57,409 nt of DNA from JBFHNV01 sp041593595 (lineage in GTDB: Bacteria; Pseudomonadota; Gammaproteobacteria; HK1). The stretch is from assembly GCA_041593595.1 (NCBI GenBank), contig JBFHNV010000006.1:1-57409 (forward strand), read 5' to 3'. Positions 9,698 through 17,924 of the stretch are shown one piece after another. Position 1 is the first letter of the stretch. Every line of letters starts with the position of its first letter. The position numbers and the translations under genes are program-made. The notes under the pieces are model-generated. The model was not told the DNA's origin, ran no database searches, and saw only the letters and a program-made list of their open reading frames with translations.

Positions 9698-10402
9698 TCA
9701 CACGGACAGGTGGCGCTGCACCAGCGTGCCGTCGAGGCCGTCCATGGTGCCCTCGGCCACGCTGCGGCCCTTGTCCAGAATGGCGAAGCGCCCGGCGACC
9801 CGGCGCGCGAAGGCGAGCTTCTGCTCCACCAGCAGCACCGTGAGGTCCAGCGTCTCGTTGAGGCGGACCAGGATGTCGCCGATCTCGCGCACGATGTTCG
9901 GCTGGATCCCCTCGGTGGGCTCGTCGAGGACGAGCAGCACCGGCTGCAGCACCAGGGCACGGCCGATGGCGAGCTGCTGCTGCTGGCCGCCGGACAGATC
10001 GCCACCGCGCCGCCGGCGCATCTCGGCGAGCATCGGGAACAGCTCCCAGACCCGCTCCGGGATGCGCCTGAGATCGCGCCGCGCGCCGAGCCCGGTGCGC
10101 AGGTTCTCCTCCACGGTGAGGCGCGGGAAGATCTCGCGGCCCTGGGGCACGTAGGCGATGCCGGCGCGTGCCCGTGCCTGGGGTCCCAGGCGGTCCAGGC
10201 GCTCGCCGCGGAACTCGATGCGCCCGGCGGTCACCGGCTCGAGGCCCATGATGCAGCGGAGCAGGGTGGTCTTGCCGACGCCGTTGCGGCCCATCAGGCA
10301 GGTGCGCGATCCCGCGCCCACCGAGAGATCCACGCGCCACAAGGTGCGGCTCTCCCCGTAGTGGTGATCCACCCCCTCGATGCGCAGCAGCGCGTCACTC
10401 AC
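9698..10402 (-). CDS. urtE: urea ABC transporter ATP-binding protein UrtE
   Basis: The 234-residue ATPase of the LivF type, last gene of the urtABCDE operon for high-affinity urea uptake. Walker A is GRNGVGKTTLL near residue 39, the signature is LSGGQQQQLAIGRAL, and Walker B is VLLVLDEPTEGIQPN. The EGIQPNIV sequence is typical of the UrtE/LivF branch. The N-terminus YGESRTLWRVDL is characteristic of UrtE. It overlaps urtD by eight bases. It acts at the inner face of the cytoplasmic membrane with UrtD. Confidence 0.95.
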   Translation of the reverse strand: MSDALLRIEGVDHHYGESRTLWRVDLSVGAGSRTCLMGRNGVGKTTLLRCIMGLEPVTAGRIEFRGERLDRLGPQARARAGIAYVPQGREIFPRLTVEENLRTGLGARRDLRRIPERVWELFPMLAEMRRRRGGDLSGGQQQQLAIGRALVLQPVLLVLDEPTEGIQPNIVREIGDILVRLNETLDLTVLLVEQKLAFARRVAGRFAILDKGRSVAEGTMDGLDGTLVQRHLSV

Positions 10403-11162
10403 CCAGGTAGACCTCGTTCACGCGGGGGTCCGCCTGCACCTGGCTCATGGGCCCCTCCGCCAGCACCCGGCCCTGGTGCAGCACGGTGACCTTGCGGGCG
10501 ATGGCGCGCACGAAGTCCATGTCGTGCTCCACCACCACCACGCAGTGGTGGTTCGCGAGATGCGTCAGCAGCTCCGCCGTGCGCTCGGTCTCCTGGCCGG
10601 TCATGCCCGCCACGGGCTCGTCCACCAGCAGCAGGCGCGGGTCCTGGGCCAGCAGCATTCCGATCTCCAGCCACTGCTTCTGGCCGTGGGACAGCTCGCC
10701 GGCGGGGCGCCCGCGCTCGTCGCGGAGCCCCACCGTCTCCAGCACCTGGTCGATGCGCTCGCGATCCGCGGCACGCAGCCGGAACCACAGGTTCTCCAGC
10801 ACGCCGCGCCGGCCCGCCAGCGCCAGCTCCACGTTCTCGAACACCGTGTGGTTCACGAACACGGTGGGCTTCTGGAACTTGCGCCCGATGCCCAGGTTCG
10901 CGATGGCGGCCTCGTCCAGGCGGGTGAGGTCCACGCCGTCGCCGAACAGCACCCGTCCTGCGTCCGGCCGGGTGCGCCCGGAGATCACGTCCATCATGGT
11001 GGTCTTGCCGGCGCCGTTGGGCCCGATGACGCAGCGCAGCTCCCGCTCCGCCACCACCAGGCTCAGGTTGTCCACCGCCCGGAAGCCGTCGAAGCTCACG
11101 CCCACGCCGTCCAGGTAGAGCAGCGAGTCGTCGGGCTGGTGGCGGGTGCCCTCGGCGGTCAT
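10395..11162 (-). CDS. urtD: urea ABC transporter ATP-binding protein UrtD
   Basis: The LivG-type ATPase, 255 residues. Walker A GPNGAGKTTMMDVI, the signature ELSHGQKQWLEIGMLL (LSHGQ instead of LSGGQ, as usual in UrtD) and Walker B LLLVDEPVAGMT are visible. The family-specific IGRKFQKPTVFVNHTVFEN also supports UrtD. The ATG at 11162 overlaps the urtC stop by four bases. The reading frame continues upstream through urtC, so the family match and the overlap set this start. Confidence 0.95.
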   Translation of the reverse strand: MTAEGTRHQPDDSLLYLDGVGVSFDGFRAVDNLSLVVAERELRCVIGPNGAGKTTMMDVISGRTRPDAGRVLFGDGVDLTRLDEAAIANLGIGRKFQKPTVFVNHTVFENVELALAGRRGVLENLWFRLRAADRERIDQVLETVGLRDERGRPAGELSHGQKQWLEIGMLLAQDPRLLLVDEPVAGMTGQETERTAELLTHLANHHCVVVVEHDMDFVRAIARKVTVLHQGRVLAEGPMSQVQADPRVNEVYLGE

Positions 11163-12433
11163 GCCCGGTGCCTCGCGGGCACGGCGATTCCACCGCGGTC
11201 CGGCGCCGGGATGTCTTCTCCGGGCAGTGCCCGGCGCTCCGGTGGCAACGTCGCCGCCGCGGCTGGCGGCTCGGAACCCTCGACCGCCGATGCCGCCAGC
11301 TCCGCCGCCGCGGCCCTCGCCGGCGGGGCCCGCCGCGGGCGGCCGTGCCGCGCGAGCAGCCCCACCAGACCGCGCGGGAGGAACAGGGTGACGAGCACGA
11401 ACAGAGCACCCAGGGCGAACAGCCACAGCTCCGGGTAAGCCACGGTGAGCACGCTCTTCGCGAGATTCACGAGCACGGCACCCAGCGCGGCGCCGAACAG
11501 CGTGCCACGCCCCCCCACCGCCACCCAGATCACCAGCTCGATGGAGTTGATGGGTGCGAACTCCCCCGGGTTGATGATGCCCACCTGGGGCACGTACAGG
11601 GCGCCGGCGGCGCCGGCCATGACCGCGGAGACGGTGAACACGAACAGCTTCACCCGCTCGTCCCGGTACCCGAGCGAGCGCACGCGCCCCGGCGCGTCCC
11701 GCACCGCCATGGCGACGCGCCCGAGGCGCGAGCGCACCAGGGTGCGGGCCGCCAGGTAGCCCGCCGCGAGCAGCAGCGCCGAGCTCAGGAACAGGCCGAT
11801 GCGGGTGCTGTCCGACTGCAGGTCGTGGCCCAGCAGTTCCTTGAAGTCGGTGAGCCCGTTGTTGCCGCCGAAGCCCATCTCGTTGCGGAAGAACGCGAGC
11901 ATCAGGGCGTAGGTCAGCGCCTGGGTCATGATGGACAGGTACACGCCGGTGACCCGGGAGCGGAACGCGAGCCACCCGAACACGAAGGCGAGCAGTCCTG
12001 GCACGACCAGGGCCATGACCAGGGCGACGGCGAAGCTGTCGAAGCCGTACCAGTACCAGGGCAGCTCCTGCCAGTTCAGGAACACCATGAAGTCCGGCAG
12101 GTCCGGGTTGCCGTACACGCCCCGGCTGCCGATCTGGCGCATCAGGTACATGCCCGTGGCGTAGCCCCCCAGGGCGAAGAACGCCCCGTGGCCGAGGCTC
12201 AGGATCCCCAGGTAGCCCCACACCAGGTCCAGCGCGATGGCGAGCAGGGCGTAGCACATGTACTTGCCCGTCAGGGTCACGGCGTAGGTGGACACGTGCA
12301 GCGGCGAGTCCGCCCCGACGGCCAGGTTCAGCACCGGCACCGCCACCGCCCCCAGGGCCAGCAGCGCGAGGAACACCGTGCCGCCCCGGTCGGCCAGCAG
12401 CAGCCGGGTCAGCGGGCCGGCCCGGGTGCTCAT
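11159..12433 (-). CDS. urtC: urea ABC transporter permease UrtC
   Basis: The LivM-type permease, 424 residues with about eight to ten hydrophobic segments. Conserved parts include LLAIALDLVWGYLGILSLGHGAFF and GGYATGMYLMRQIG, with the SLGHG loop typical of branched-chain/urea permeases, and the later GRVAMAVRDAPGRVRSLGY. After the last membrane segment it has an unusual alanine- and proline-rich cytoplasmic tail of roughly 70 residues (from about residue 355). The tail is probably disordered and adds to the normal length of about 360-380. The gene is coupled to urtD by a four-base overlap. Confidence 0.94.
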   Translation of the reverse strand: MSTRAGPLTRLLLADRGGTVFLALLALGAVAVPVLNLAVGADSPLHVSTYAVTLTGKYMCYALLAIALDLVWGYLGILSLGHGAFFALGGYATGMYLMRQIGSRGVYGNPDLPDFMVFLNWQELPWYWYGFDSFAVALVMALVVPGLLAFVFGWLAFRSRVTGVYLSIMTQALTYALMLAFFRNEMGFGGNNGLTDFKELLGHDLQSDSTRIGLFLSSALLLAAGYLAARTLVRSRLGRVAMAVRDAPGRVRSLGYRDERVKLFVFTVSAVMAGAAGALYVPQVGIINPGEFAPINSIELVIWVAVGGRGTLFGAALGAVLVNLAKSVLTVAYPELWLFALGALFVLVTLFLPRGLVGLLARHGRPRRAPPARAAAAELAASAVEGSEPPAAAATLPPERRALPGEDIPAPDRGGIAVPARHRA

Positions 12434-12443
12434 GCCCGGGGGC

Positions 12444-14045
12444 TCATGCGTCCGCCGCCCGCCCGGACACGGCGAACAGCCCCTGGGGGCGGCGCTGGAT
12501 GAACACGATGATGAACACCAGCACCAGGATCTTGGCGAGCACGGTTCCAGTGACGGGCTCCAGGAACTTGTTGGCCACGCCCAGCGTCATGGCGCCGAGC
12601 AGCGTGCCCATGAGGTTGCCGACGCCACCGAACACCACCACCATGAAGGAGTCCACGATGTACGCCTGCCCCATGTTGGGCCCCACGTTGGTGAGCTGGC
12701 TGAGCGCGACGCCCGCGAGCCCGGCAATGCCGGACCCGAGCCCGAACGTCAGCGCGTCCACGCGCCCGGTGCGGATCCCCATGGCGCTCGCCATGGCCCG
12801 GTTCTGGGTCACGGCGCGCACCTCCAGCCCGAAGCGGGAGCGGCGCAGGAGCGCCGCCAGGGCGGCGAGCACCGCCAGCGCGAACACGATGATGTAGAGG
12901 CGGTTGTAGGTCAGGCCGAGCGCCGGGTTGATCTGCAGCGTGCCGCTCATCCACTCGGGGCTCGCCACCGCGCGGTTCAGTGGCGAGAACACCGTGCGCA
13001 CCGCCTGCTGCAGAACGAGGCTGATGCCGAAGGTGGCCAGCAGGGTCTCCAGCGGGCGACCGTAGAGGTGGCGGATGATCCCGCGCTCGATGGCGACTCC
13101 GGTGGCGCCGGCCACGAGGAAGGCGAGTGGCAGGGCCGCCAGCAGCGACCACTCCAGGTGTGCCGGCATCAGCTGCTGCACCACGTAGGTGGCGTAGGCG
13201 CCCAGCATCACCATCTCGCCGTGGGCCATGTTGATGACGCCCATGACGCCGAAGGTGATGGCGAGCCCCACCGCCGCCAGCAGCAGCACCGAGCCCAGGC
13301 TGATCCCGAAGTAGAGGTTGTTGACCTGCTCGTAGAGCGCGAGGCGAGCCTCCATGCGCTGCAGCGCCTCGGCCGCCACGGCGCGCACCTCCGCGTCCGG
13401 CTCCCCGTCCTCGCCGGCCACCCGCTCGAGCAGGGCGCGCACCTCTTGACGCAGGGAGCCGTCCAGGGCCGTGACCGCTGCCAGGCGCACGTCCCGGTCG
13501 GCGCTGCGGATGTCGACGGTGGCCACACCCAGCGCCATGACCTCGCGCACTGCCGGGTGGCTCTCCCGGGCCAGCGCCTCGCGCAGCAGTGCCGCCGATT
13601 CCTGCGACGCGTCGCCCACCAGCTCCCGCGCCGCCGCCAGCCGGTAACCGGCCTCGGGATGCGACAGGCGCAGCCCCGCCACCGCGCCGCGCAGGGTCTT
13701 GCGCAGGCGGTTGTTGGTGCGCACCCGCTCCAGCGCCGCCGCCGGGGCGCTGCCGAGGGCCGCGCCCGTGCTGGCGTCGGTGAGCGCCATCGCGTCGTCG
13801 GCCGGCACCGCGATCACCAGCCGACGGTCCTCGCGGCGCCGGTGCAGCGCGCCCTCCAGGGTCGCCTCGAGCACCGCGAGCGCCTGCGGATGTCCGCTGG
13901 ACTGGATCGCGGCGATGGACTCGAGGCGCGCCGCGAACACGTCGCCCACCAGCAGTGCCAGGGATTGCTCGAAGTCGGCGCGCGCCGGCGCGCACGCTGC
14001 CAGCAGGAGCAGCAGGGTGGCCTCGGGCAGGCGGGGCAGGCGCAT
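12444..14045 (-). CDS. urtB: urea ABC transporter permease UrtB
   Basis: The LivH-type permease, 533 residues. It begins with a signal peptide (LLLLLAACAPARA near residue 20). A soluble helical region of about 200 residues with HEAT-like repeats precedes the permease domain, an arrangement known for UrtB. The membrane domain starts near residue 240 with NLYFGISLGSVLLLAAVGLA and contains GVMGVINMAHGEMVMLGAY, the conserved urea/amino-acid permease loop. It ends ten bases before urtC. The permease part forms the channel with UrtC. Confidence 0.94.
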   Translation of the reverse strand: MRLPRLPEATLLLLLAACAPARADFEQSLALLVGDVFAARLESIAAIQSSGHPQALAVLEATLEGALHRRREDRRLVIAVPADDAMALTDASTGAALGSAPAAALERVRTNNRLRKTLRGAVAGLRLSHPEAGYRLAAARELVGDASQESAALLREALARESHPAVREVMALGVATVDIRSADRDVRLAAVTALDGSLRQEVRALLERVAGEDGEPDAEVRAVAAEALQRMEARLALYEQVNNLYFGISLGSVLLLAAVGLAITFGVMGVINMAHGEMVMLGAYATYVVQQLMPAHLEWSLLAALPLAFLVAGATGVAIERGIIRHLYGRPLETLLATFGISLVLQQAVRTVFSPLNRAVASPEWMSGTLQINPALGLTYNRLYIIVFALAVLAALAALLRRSRFGLEVRAVTQNRAMASAMGIRTGRVDALTFGLGSGIAGLAGVALSQLTNVGPNMGQAYIVDSFMVVVFGGVGNLMGTLLGAMTLGVANKFLEPVTGTVLAKILVLVFIIVFIQRRPQGLFAVSGRAADA

Positions 14046-14131
14046 GGGCGGCGGGCTCCCGTCGGACGATGCAGTGAATGGACGGGGGCCGGCCCGGGAT
14101 CGCGCCGGCCCGCGGGCAGGTCCTCAGGCGC

Positions 14132-15451
14132 TCAGTAGTTCTGACCCGAGCACTTGCCGGTCTTGACGTTGAAGTTGCCGCAGCTCACCGGCGGCATCCA
14201 GTCGGCCAGGATGAGCCGGCTTTCGGGCAGGAAGTCGGTCCAGGCGTCGCCGATGACGGTGCCCGGGGTCTTCCACACCACGTCGAACTGGCCGTCGTCG
14301 CGGATCTCGCCGATGAGCACCGGCTTCGACAGGTGGTGGTTGGTGAACATGGTGGCGATCCCGCCGGTGAGGTTCGGCACGCTGATGCCGTACATGGCCT
14401 CGCGCACCGCGTCCACGTCGGTGGTGCCCGCCTGCTCCACGGCCTTCACCCACATCTTGAAGCCGATGTAGTGCGCTTCCATGGGGTCGTTGGTGACGCG
14501 CCTGGGGTCCTTGATGAAGGCCTTCCAGGACTTGATGAAGGCGTCGTTCTCCGGCGACGTCACGCTCATGAAGTAGTTCCAGGCCGCCAGGTGGCCGACC
14601 AGGGGCCCGGTGTCGATGCCGGACAGCTCCTCCTCGCCCACCGAGAACGCCACCACCGGGATGTCCTCGGCGGACACGCCCTGGTTCCCGAGCTCCTTGT
14701 AAAAGGGCACGTTCGCGTCGCCGTTGATGGTGGACACCACCGCGGTCTTCTTGCCCTGGCTGCCGAACTTCTTGATGTCGGCGACGATGGTCTGCCAGTC
14801 CGAGTGTCCGAAGGGCGTGTAGTTGATCAGGATGTCCTCGTCCTTCACCCCCTTCGCCTTGAGGTAGTTCTCGAGGATCTTGTTCGTGGTGCGCGGGTAC
14901 ACGTAGTCGGTGCCCGCCAGCACCCAGCGCTTCACCGCGCCGCCCTCCTGGCTCATCAGGTAGTCCACCGCCGGGATCGCCTGCTGGTTCGGAGCGGCGC
15001 CGGTGTAGAACACGTTCTTGGAGGACTCCTCGCCCTCGTACTGCACCGGATAGAAGAGCAGGCCGTTCAGCTCCTCGAACACCGGCAGCACGGACTTTCT
15101 CGACACCGAGGTCCAGCAGCCGAACACCGCCGAGACCTCGTGCACCGACAGCAGCTCGCGGGCCTTCTCCGCGAACAGCGGCCAGTTCGACGCCGGGTCC
15201 ACCACCACCGCCTCGAGCTTCTTGCCGAGCAGGCCGCCCTTGGCATTCTGCTCCTCCACGAGCATCAGCACCGTGTCCTTCAGCGTGGTCTCGCTGATGG
15301 CCATGGTGCCGCTCAGGCTGTGCAGCACGCCGACCTTGATGGTGTCCTGGGCGCGCGCGGGGGTCGCCAGGACGGCGGCGCCGATGGCGATCGCCGCGGC
15401 GGCACCGCGCACCGTGATCCGCGGCCTCGTTCCGAACCATGCAGACTTCAT
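14132..15451 (-). CDS. urtA: urea ABC transporter substrate-binding protein UrtA
   Basis: The 439-residue periplasmic urea-binding protein of the amide-binding family. The N-terminal signal peptide has a long hydrophobic core and ends ATPARAQD near residue 36. The mature protein begins TIKVGVLHSLSGTMAISE, followed by NAKGGLLGKKLEAVVVDPAS. The C-terminal part keeps NHHLSKPVLIGEI, common in UrtA. It is the first gene of the operon, preceded by a sigma-54-type promoter. The gap to urtB is 86 bases, the largest in the operon, which is common where the binding protein is made in excess. Confidence 0.96.
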   Translation of the reverse strand: MKSAWFGTRPRITVRGAAAAIAIGAAVLATPARAQDTIKVGVLHSLSGTMAISETTLKDTVLMLVEEQNAKGGLLGKKLEAVVVDPASNWPLFAEKARELLSVHEVSAVFGCWTSVSRKSVLPVFEELNGLLFYPVQYEGEESSKNVFYTGAAPNQQAIPAVDYLMSQEGGAVKRWVLAGTDYVYPRTTNKILENYLKAKGVKDEDILINYTPFGHSDWQTIVADIKKFGSQGKKTAVVSTINGDANVPFYKELGNQGVSAEDIPVVAFSVGEEELSGIDTGPLVGHLAAWNYFMSVTSPENDAFIKSWKAFIKDPRRVTNDPMEAHYIGFKMWVKAVEQAGTTDVDAVREAMYGISVPNLTGGIATMFTNHHLSKPVLIGEIRDDGQFDVVWKTPGTVIGDAWTDFLPESRLILADWMPPVSCGNFNVKTGKCSGQNY

Positions 15452-15514
15452 TGCCCTTCTCCCTCGTTGTCAGACACGTTTCCGGTGCGCCCTGGGGCGA
15501 CCCGGCGTACTCGA

Positions 15515-15530
15515 AGCAACTTGGATGCCA
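15515..15530 (-). promoter_or_regulatory. sigma-54 (RpoN) promoter for the urt operon
   Basis: On the minus strand the sequence reads TGGCAT-CCAAG-TTGCT, the same -24/-12 form as the element before the urease operon. It lies 64 bases upstream of the urtA start, leaving a leader of about 50 bases. Urea import is commonly under NtrC/RpoN control, which fits. Confidence 0.65.
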
Positions 15531-15627
15531 GGTCGTGCAATACGTGCCGGCTCAACGCGTTACGTCGCCAACCCGCAGCCACCGCGTGCGCCGGCGCACA
15601 GTAACGATGCGCGCGGGTGGCGCGCGG

Positions 15628-15642
15628 TGGTGCAATGCACCA
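15628..15642. promoter_or_regulatory. possible NtrC-type enhancer half-sites
   Basis: The palindrome TGGTGCAATGCACCA sits about 100 bases upstream of the urt -24 box, a usual distance for NtrC. Known NtrC sites have the halves the other way round (GCACC-N5-GGTGC). Only the rightward half, TGCACCATGAAGGGGCG (15636-15652), fits that layout, with a mismatch in its second half. This is suggestive, not firm. Confidence 0.3.
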
Positions 15643-15900
15643 TGAAGGGGCGGGGATCAGGCGGCGCCGGCGGGGGGGGTGCCGGGTCCACCCGGCGCGT
15701 CCCGGCGACGGGCCGGGGGGCGCAGCACGTCGCGCCGGCCAGGCGCGCGCGGCCACCCGAGGCGCGAGGGCGCATCGGATGTGACCGGTGCAGGGTCGTG
15801 ACGTGGGCTGCCCGGTCGAGCCCGGCCCGTCGACACCTGTCGGAGCCGCTGAACGGGACGGAGGCCGGTGCTCCCGCCGGCCGGGGCCCGGCCGCGCGGG

Positions 15901-16317
15901 TCAGAGCGTGACCAGCCCCGACTGGATGGCGAAGCGGATCATCTCGGCGGTGTTGCGCAGCCCCAGCTTGCGCAGCACGTTCGTGCGCTGGTTGTTGATG
16001 GTCTTGGGGCTGCGGCTGAAGCGGTGGGCCACTTCCTGCACCGTCTGGCCGGCGGCCAGGGCCGCCAGCACCTGACGCTCCCGGGCGCTCAGCCGGGCGA
16101 GCCGGGGATCGGGCCCCGCCGCAGGCGCCGACGGCGGTTCCGCCATGAGCCCCCCGGCGATGCGCTCGATCTCCACCGCCATGTGCCGGGCCTGCAGCGG
16201 GCTCAGGGTGCCGCTGGCCACGAGCCGCGCGGCCCGGCGGATGCGCTCGAGGCGCTCGCGCAGCGTGCCGTGGGCGGCGCGGGCCGCCACCGGCGTGGGG
16301 TCAGTGGGTGGCGCCAT
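15901..16317 (-). CDS. LuxR-family transcriptional regulator
   Basis: A 138-residue protein whose C-terminal 60 residues form a LuxR/GerE helix-turn-helix: LSARERQVLAALAAGQTVQE, then VAHRFSRSPKTINNQRTNVL and RKLGLRNTAEMIRFA. The N-terminal half is helical and lacks a receiver or autoinducer-binding domain. It starts at the ATG at 16317 with GGAGG upstream, overlapping the end of the kinase gene by 17 bases, so the two are almost certainly co-translated. The kinase may phosphorylate it or its partner; this is inference from the context. Confidence 0.8.
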   Translation of the reverse strand: MAPPTDPTPVAARAAHGTLRERLERIRRAARLVASGTLSPLQARHMAVEIERIAGGLMAEPPSAPAAGPDPRLARLSARERQVLAALAAGQTVQEVAHRFSRSPKTINNQRTNVLRKLGLRNTAEMIRFAIQSGLVTL

Positions 16318-17587
16318 CGGGCTCGCCTCCCTGCAGGCCGGGCAGCGACAGCCGCTGCACCAGAGCGTGCAGCATGGCGCGGCCGAAGCGCACCTGGCAG
16401 CCGTCGGAGGCCCGTTGCAGCGCCTCGTCACGCACCACCAGCAGCGCCACGTCGTTGCGCGCCTGCAGCCGGATCCGCGCCGCGCCCCCGGCGCCGTGAC
16501 CGAAGGTGTCGCCGGGTCCGATGGGCCGGATGGGTCGATTCCCGTCCACCAACTCCGCGTCGCCGCTCACCACCACCAGCCAGGCGGTGCCGCGCTCGTC
16601 GGGTGTCCAGGGCCGGCCCGCCGGCAGCCGTGACCACCCGCCCAGGCGTACCACCTCCATCAGCTCACCGTCGGAGAGGTCGTTGAAGAAGCCCAGGTCG
16701 CGGAGCGCCTCGAAGCGGTAGTCCTCGTCCGGCACCGCTGCGGTGTCGGCGCGGATGTCGCTGAACAGCGCCGTCAGGTCGGCGGCCAGCTCCGCGCCGC
16801 TCTGGTAGCGGTAGGGCAGCTCCTTCTCCATGGCGCACCGCACGATGCTGTCGAGCCCGGCGGGCAGCTCGGGGCGCAGGGATTCGAGCGCCGGTGCGTC
16901 CTCGTCGTCGATCTGCTTGAGCAGTGTCCCCAGGTTGGTGGACGACCAGGGCGGGCGGCCCGTGAGCAGCTCGAACATGACCACCCCCAGGGAGTACAGA
17001 TCGGTCTGCCCCGTCAGTGTGCGGTCGTGTAGCTGCTCCGGCGACATGTAACGCGGCGTCCCCATCATGCCCATCACGTGGGTGGTGTCGTCGAGGGTGC
17101 GCTGGGCGATGCCGAAGTCCCCCACCTTCACCTCCCCGTCCGGGGTCAGCATGATGTTGGTCGGCTTGATGTCGCGGTGGATCACGCCACGGCGGTGGGC
17201 GTAGTCCAGGGCGGCGGCGCAATTGGAGATGTATTCCGCCACTCGCGGCACCGGCAGCAGGCTGTCCGGGCTGCAGTGCCGGGCCAGGGTGGCGCCCCCG
17301 TCCACGTACTCCATCACGATGTACGGCTGGCCCGAGTCCTCACCGGCGTCCAGCAGCTTGAGGATGTAGGGGTGGTCCAGGGCGCCGGCGGTGTGGGCCT
17401 CGTTGAAGAACAGCTTGCGGGCGCGGCGGGCCGGGCCGTCCTCGAGCTGCGTCGTCAGCGTGCACACCTTGATCGCCACGTCCCGGTCGGCGAACGGGTC
17501 GTAGCCCAAGTAGACCGTGCCCATGTTGCCGCGCCCGGCCAGGCCGACGATGCTGTATTTGCCGATTTTCTCTGGTAGGGAGGTCAC
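16301..17587 (-). CDS. Ser/Thr protein kinase with degenerate cyclic-nucleotide-binding-like domain
   Basis: About 428 residues. The N-terminal kinase domain is intact: glycine-rich loop GLAGRGNMGTVYLG, lysine in VAIKVC, catalytic loop VIHRDIKPTNIML, DFG in KVGDFGIAQ and the APE-like YMSPEQ. After about residue 290 comes the lead helix FFNDLSDGELMEVVRLGGW and a beta-roll like that of cyclic-nucleotide-binding domains. The phosphate-binding cassette reads GDTFGHGAGGAARIRL, lacking the glutamate of GE-(L/M)-A, so ligand binding is doubtful. It has no membrane segment. The start is taken at GTG 17587, just before GKYSIVG, by comparison with the paralogue at 34706-35983; an ATG at 17668 is possible. 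It shares an operon with a LuxR regulator. Confidence 0.85.
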   Translation of the reverse strand: MTSLPEKIGKYSIVGLAGRGNMGTVYLGYDPFADRDVAIKVCTLTTQLEDGPARRARKLFFNEAHTAGALDHPYILKLLDAGEDSGQPYIVMEYVDGGATLARHCSPDSLLPVPRVAEYISNCAAALDYAHRRGVIHRDIKPTNIMLTPDGEVKVGDFGIAQRTLDDTTHVMGMMGTPRYMSPEQLHDRTLTGQTDLYSLGVVMFELLTGRPPWSSTNLGTLLKQIDDEDAPALESLRPELPAGLDSIVRCAMEKELPYRYQSGAELAADLTALFSDIRADTAAVPDEDYRFEALRDLGFFNDLSDGELMEVVRLGGWSRLPAGRPWTPDERGTAWLVVVSGDAELVDGNRPIRPIGPGDTFGHGAGGAARIRLQARNDVALLVVRDEALQRASDGCQVRFGRAMLHALVQRLSLPGLQGGEPDGATH

Positions 17588-17698
17588 GAGGGTCCGCCCG
17601 TGGCGCGCTCTCCCGGCTGTATCGGCGCGCGCGGGCCAGCGCTTTAAAGGGGCCGGCCCGGGGCGCACCCCGGGGGCGGGATCGGGAACGGCCGAGGG

Positions 17699-17728
17699 TT
17701 ACGGGGCGCGGGCACCGGTGGCTATAAT
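17699..17728 (+). promoter_or_regulatory. sigma-70-type promoter of tRNA-Leu
   Basis: TTACGG at 17699-17704, an 18-base spacer and a perfect TATAAT at 17723-17728. Initiation would fall about 20 bases upstream of the tRNA. The transcript may continue into tig. Confidence 0.7.
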
Positions 17729-17753
17729 CATCGCCGAACGGGCCGGATTCCAG

Positions 17754-17841
<88 letters not shown>

Positions 17842-17924
17842 GACTCCGGTCCCGGCACGCCCGCCGGGGCGCGGTGCGGGCCGTTGCGGCGGCGGCCCAG
17901 GATCAACAGTCGTCAGAGGTGATC

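Larger units (their letters stand above)
15452..15900. other. 449-base intergenic region upstream of urtA
   Basis: It holds the sigma-54 element and, about 100 bases further upstream at 15628-15642, the perfect palindrome TGGTGCAATGCACCA, which contains the TGCACC half-site used by NtrC. A second palindrome, GTGCGCCGGCGCAC, lies at 15586-15599. The part from about 15650 to 15900 is very GC-rich, and no gene or recognisable signal was seen there. Confidence 0.5.

Noticed and set aside
15586..15599. Palindrome GTGCGCCGGCGCAC as an NtrC site
   Set aside because: It lacks the TGCACC halves and spacing, and GC palindromes are frequent in this background.
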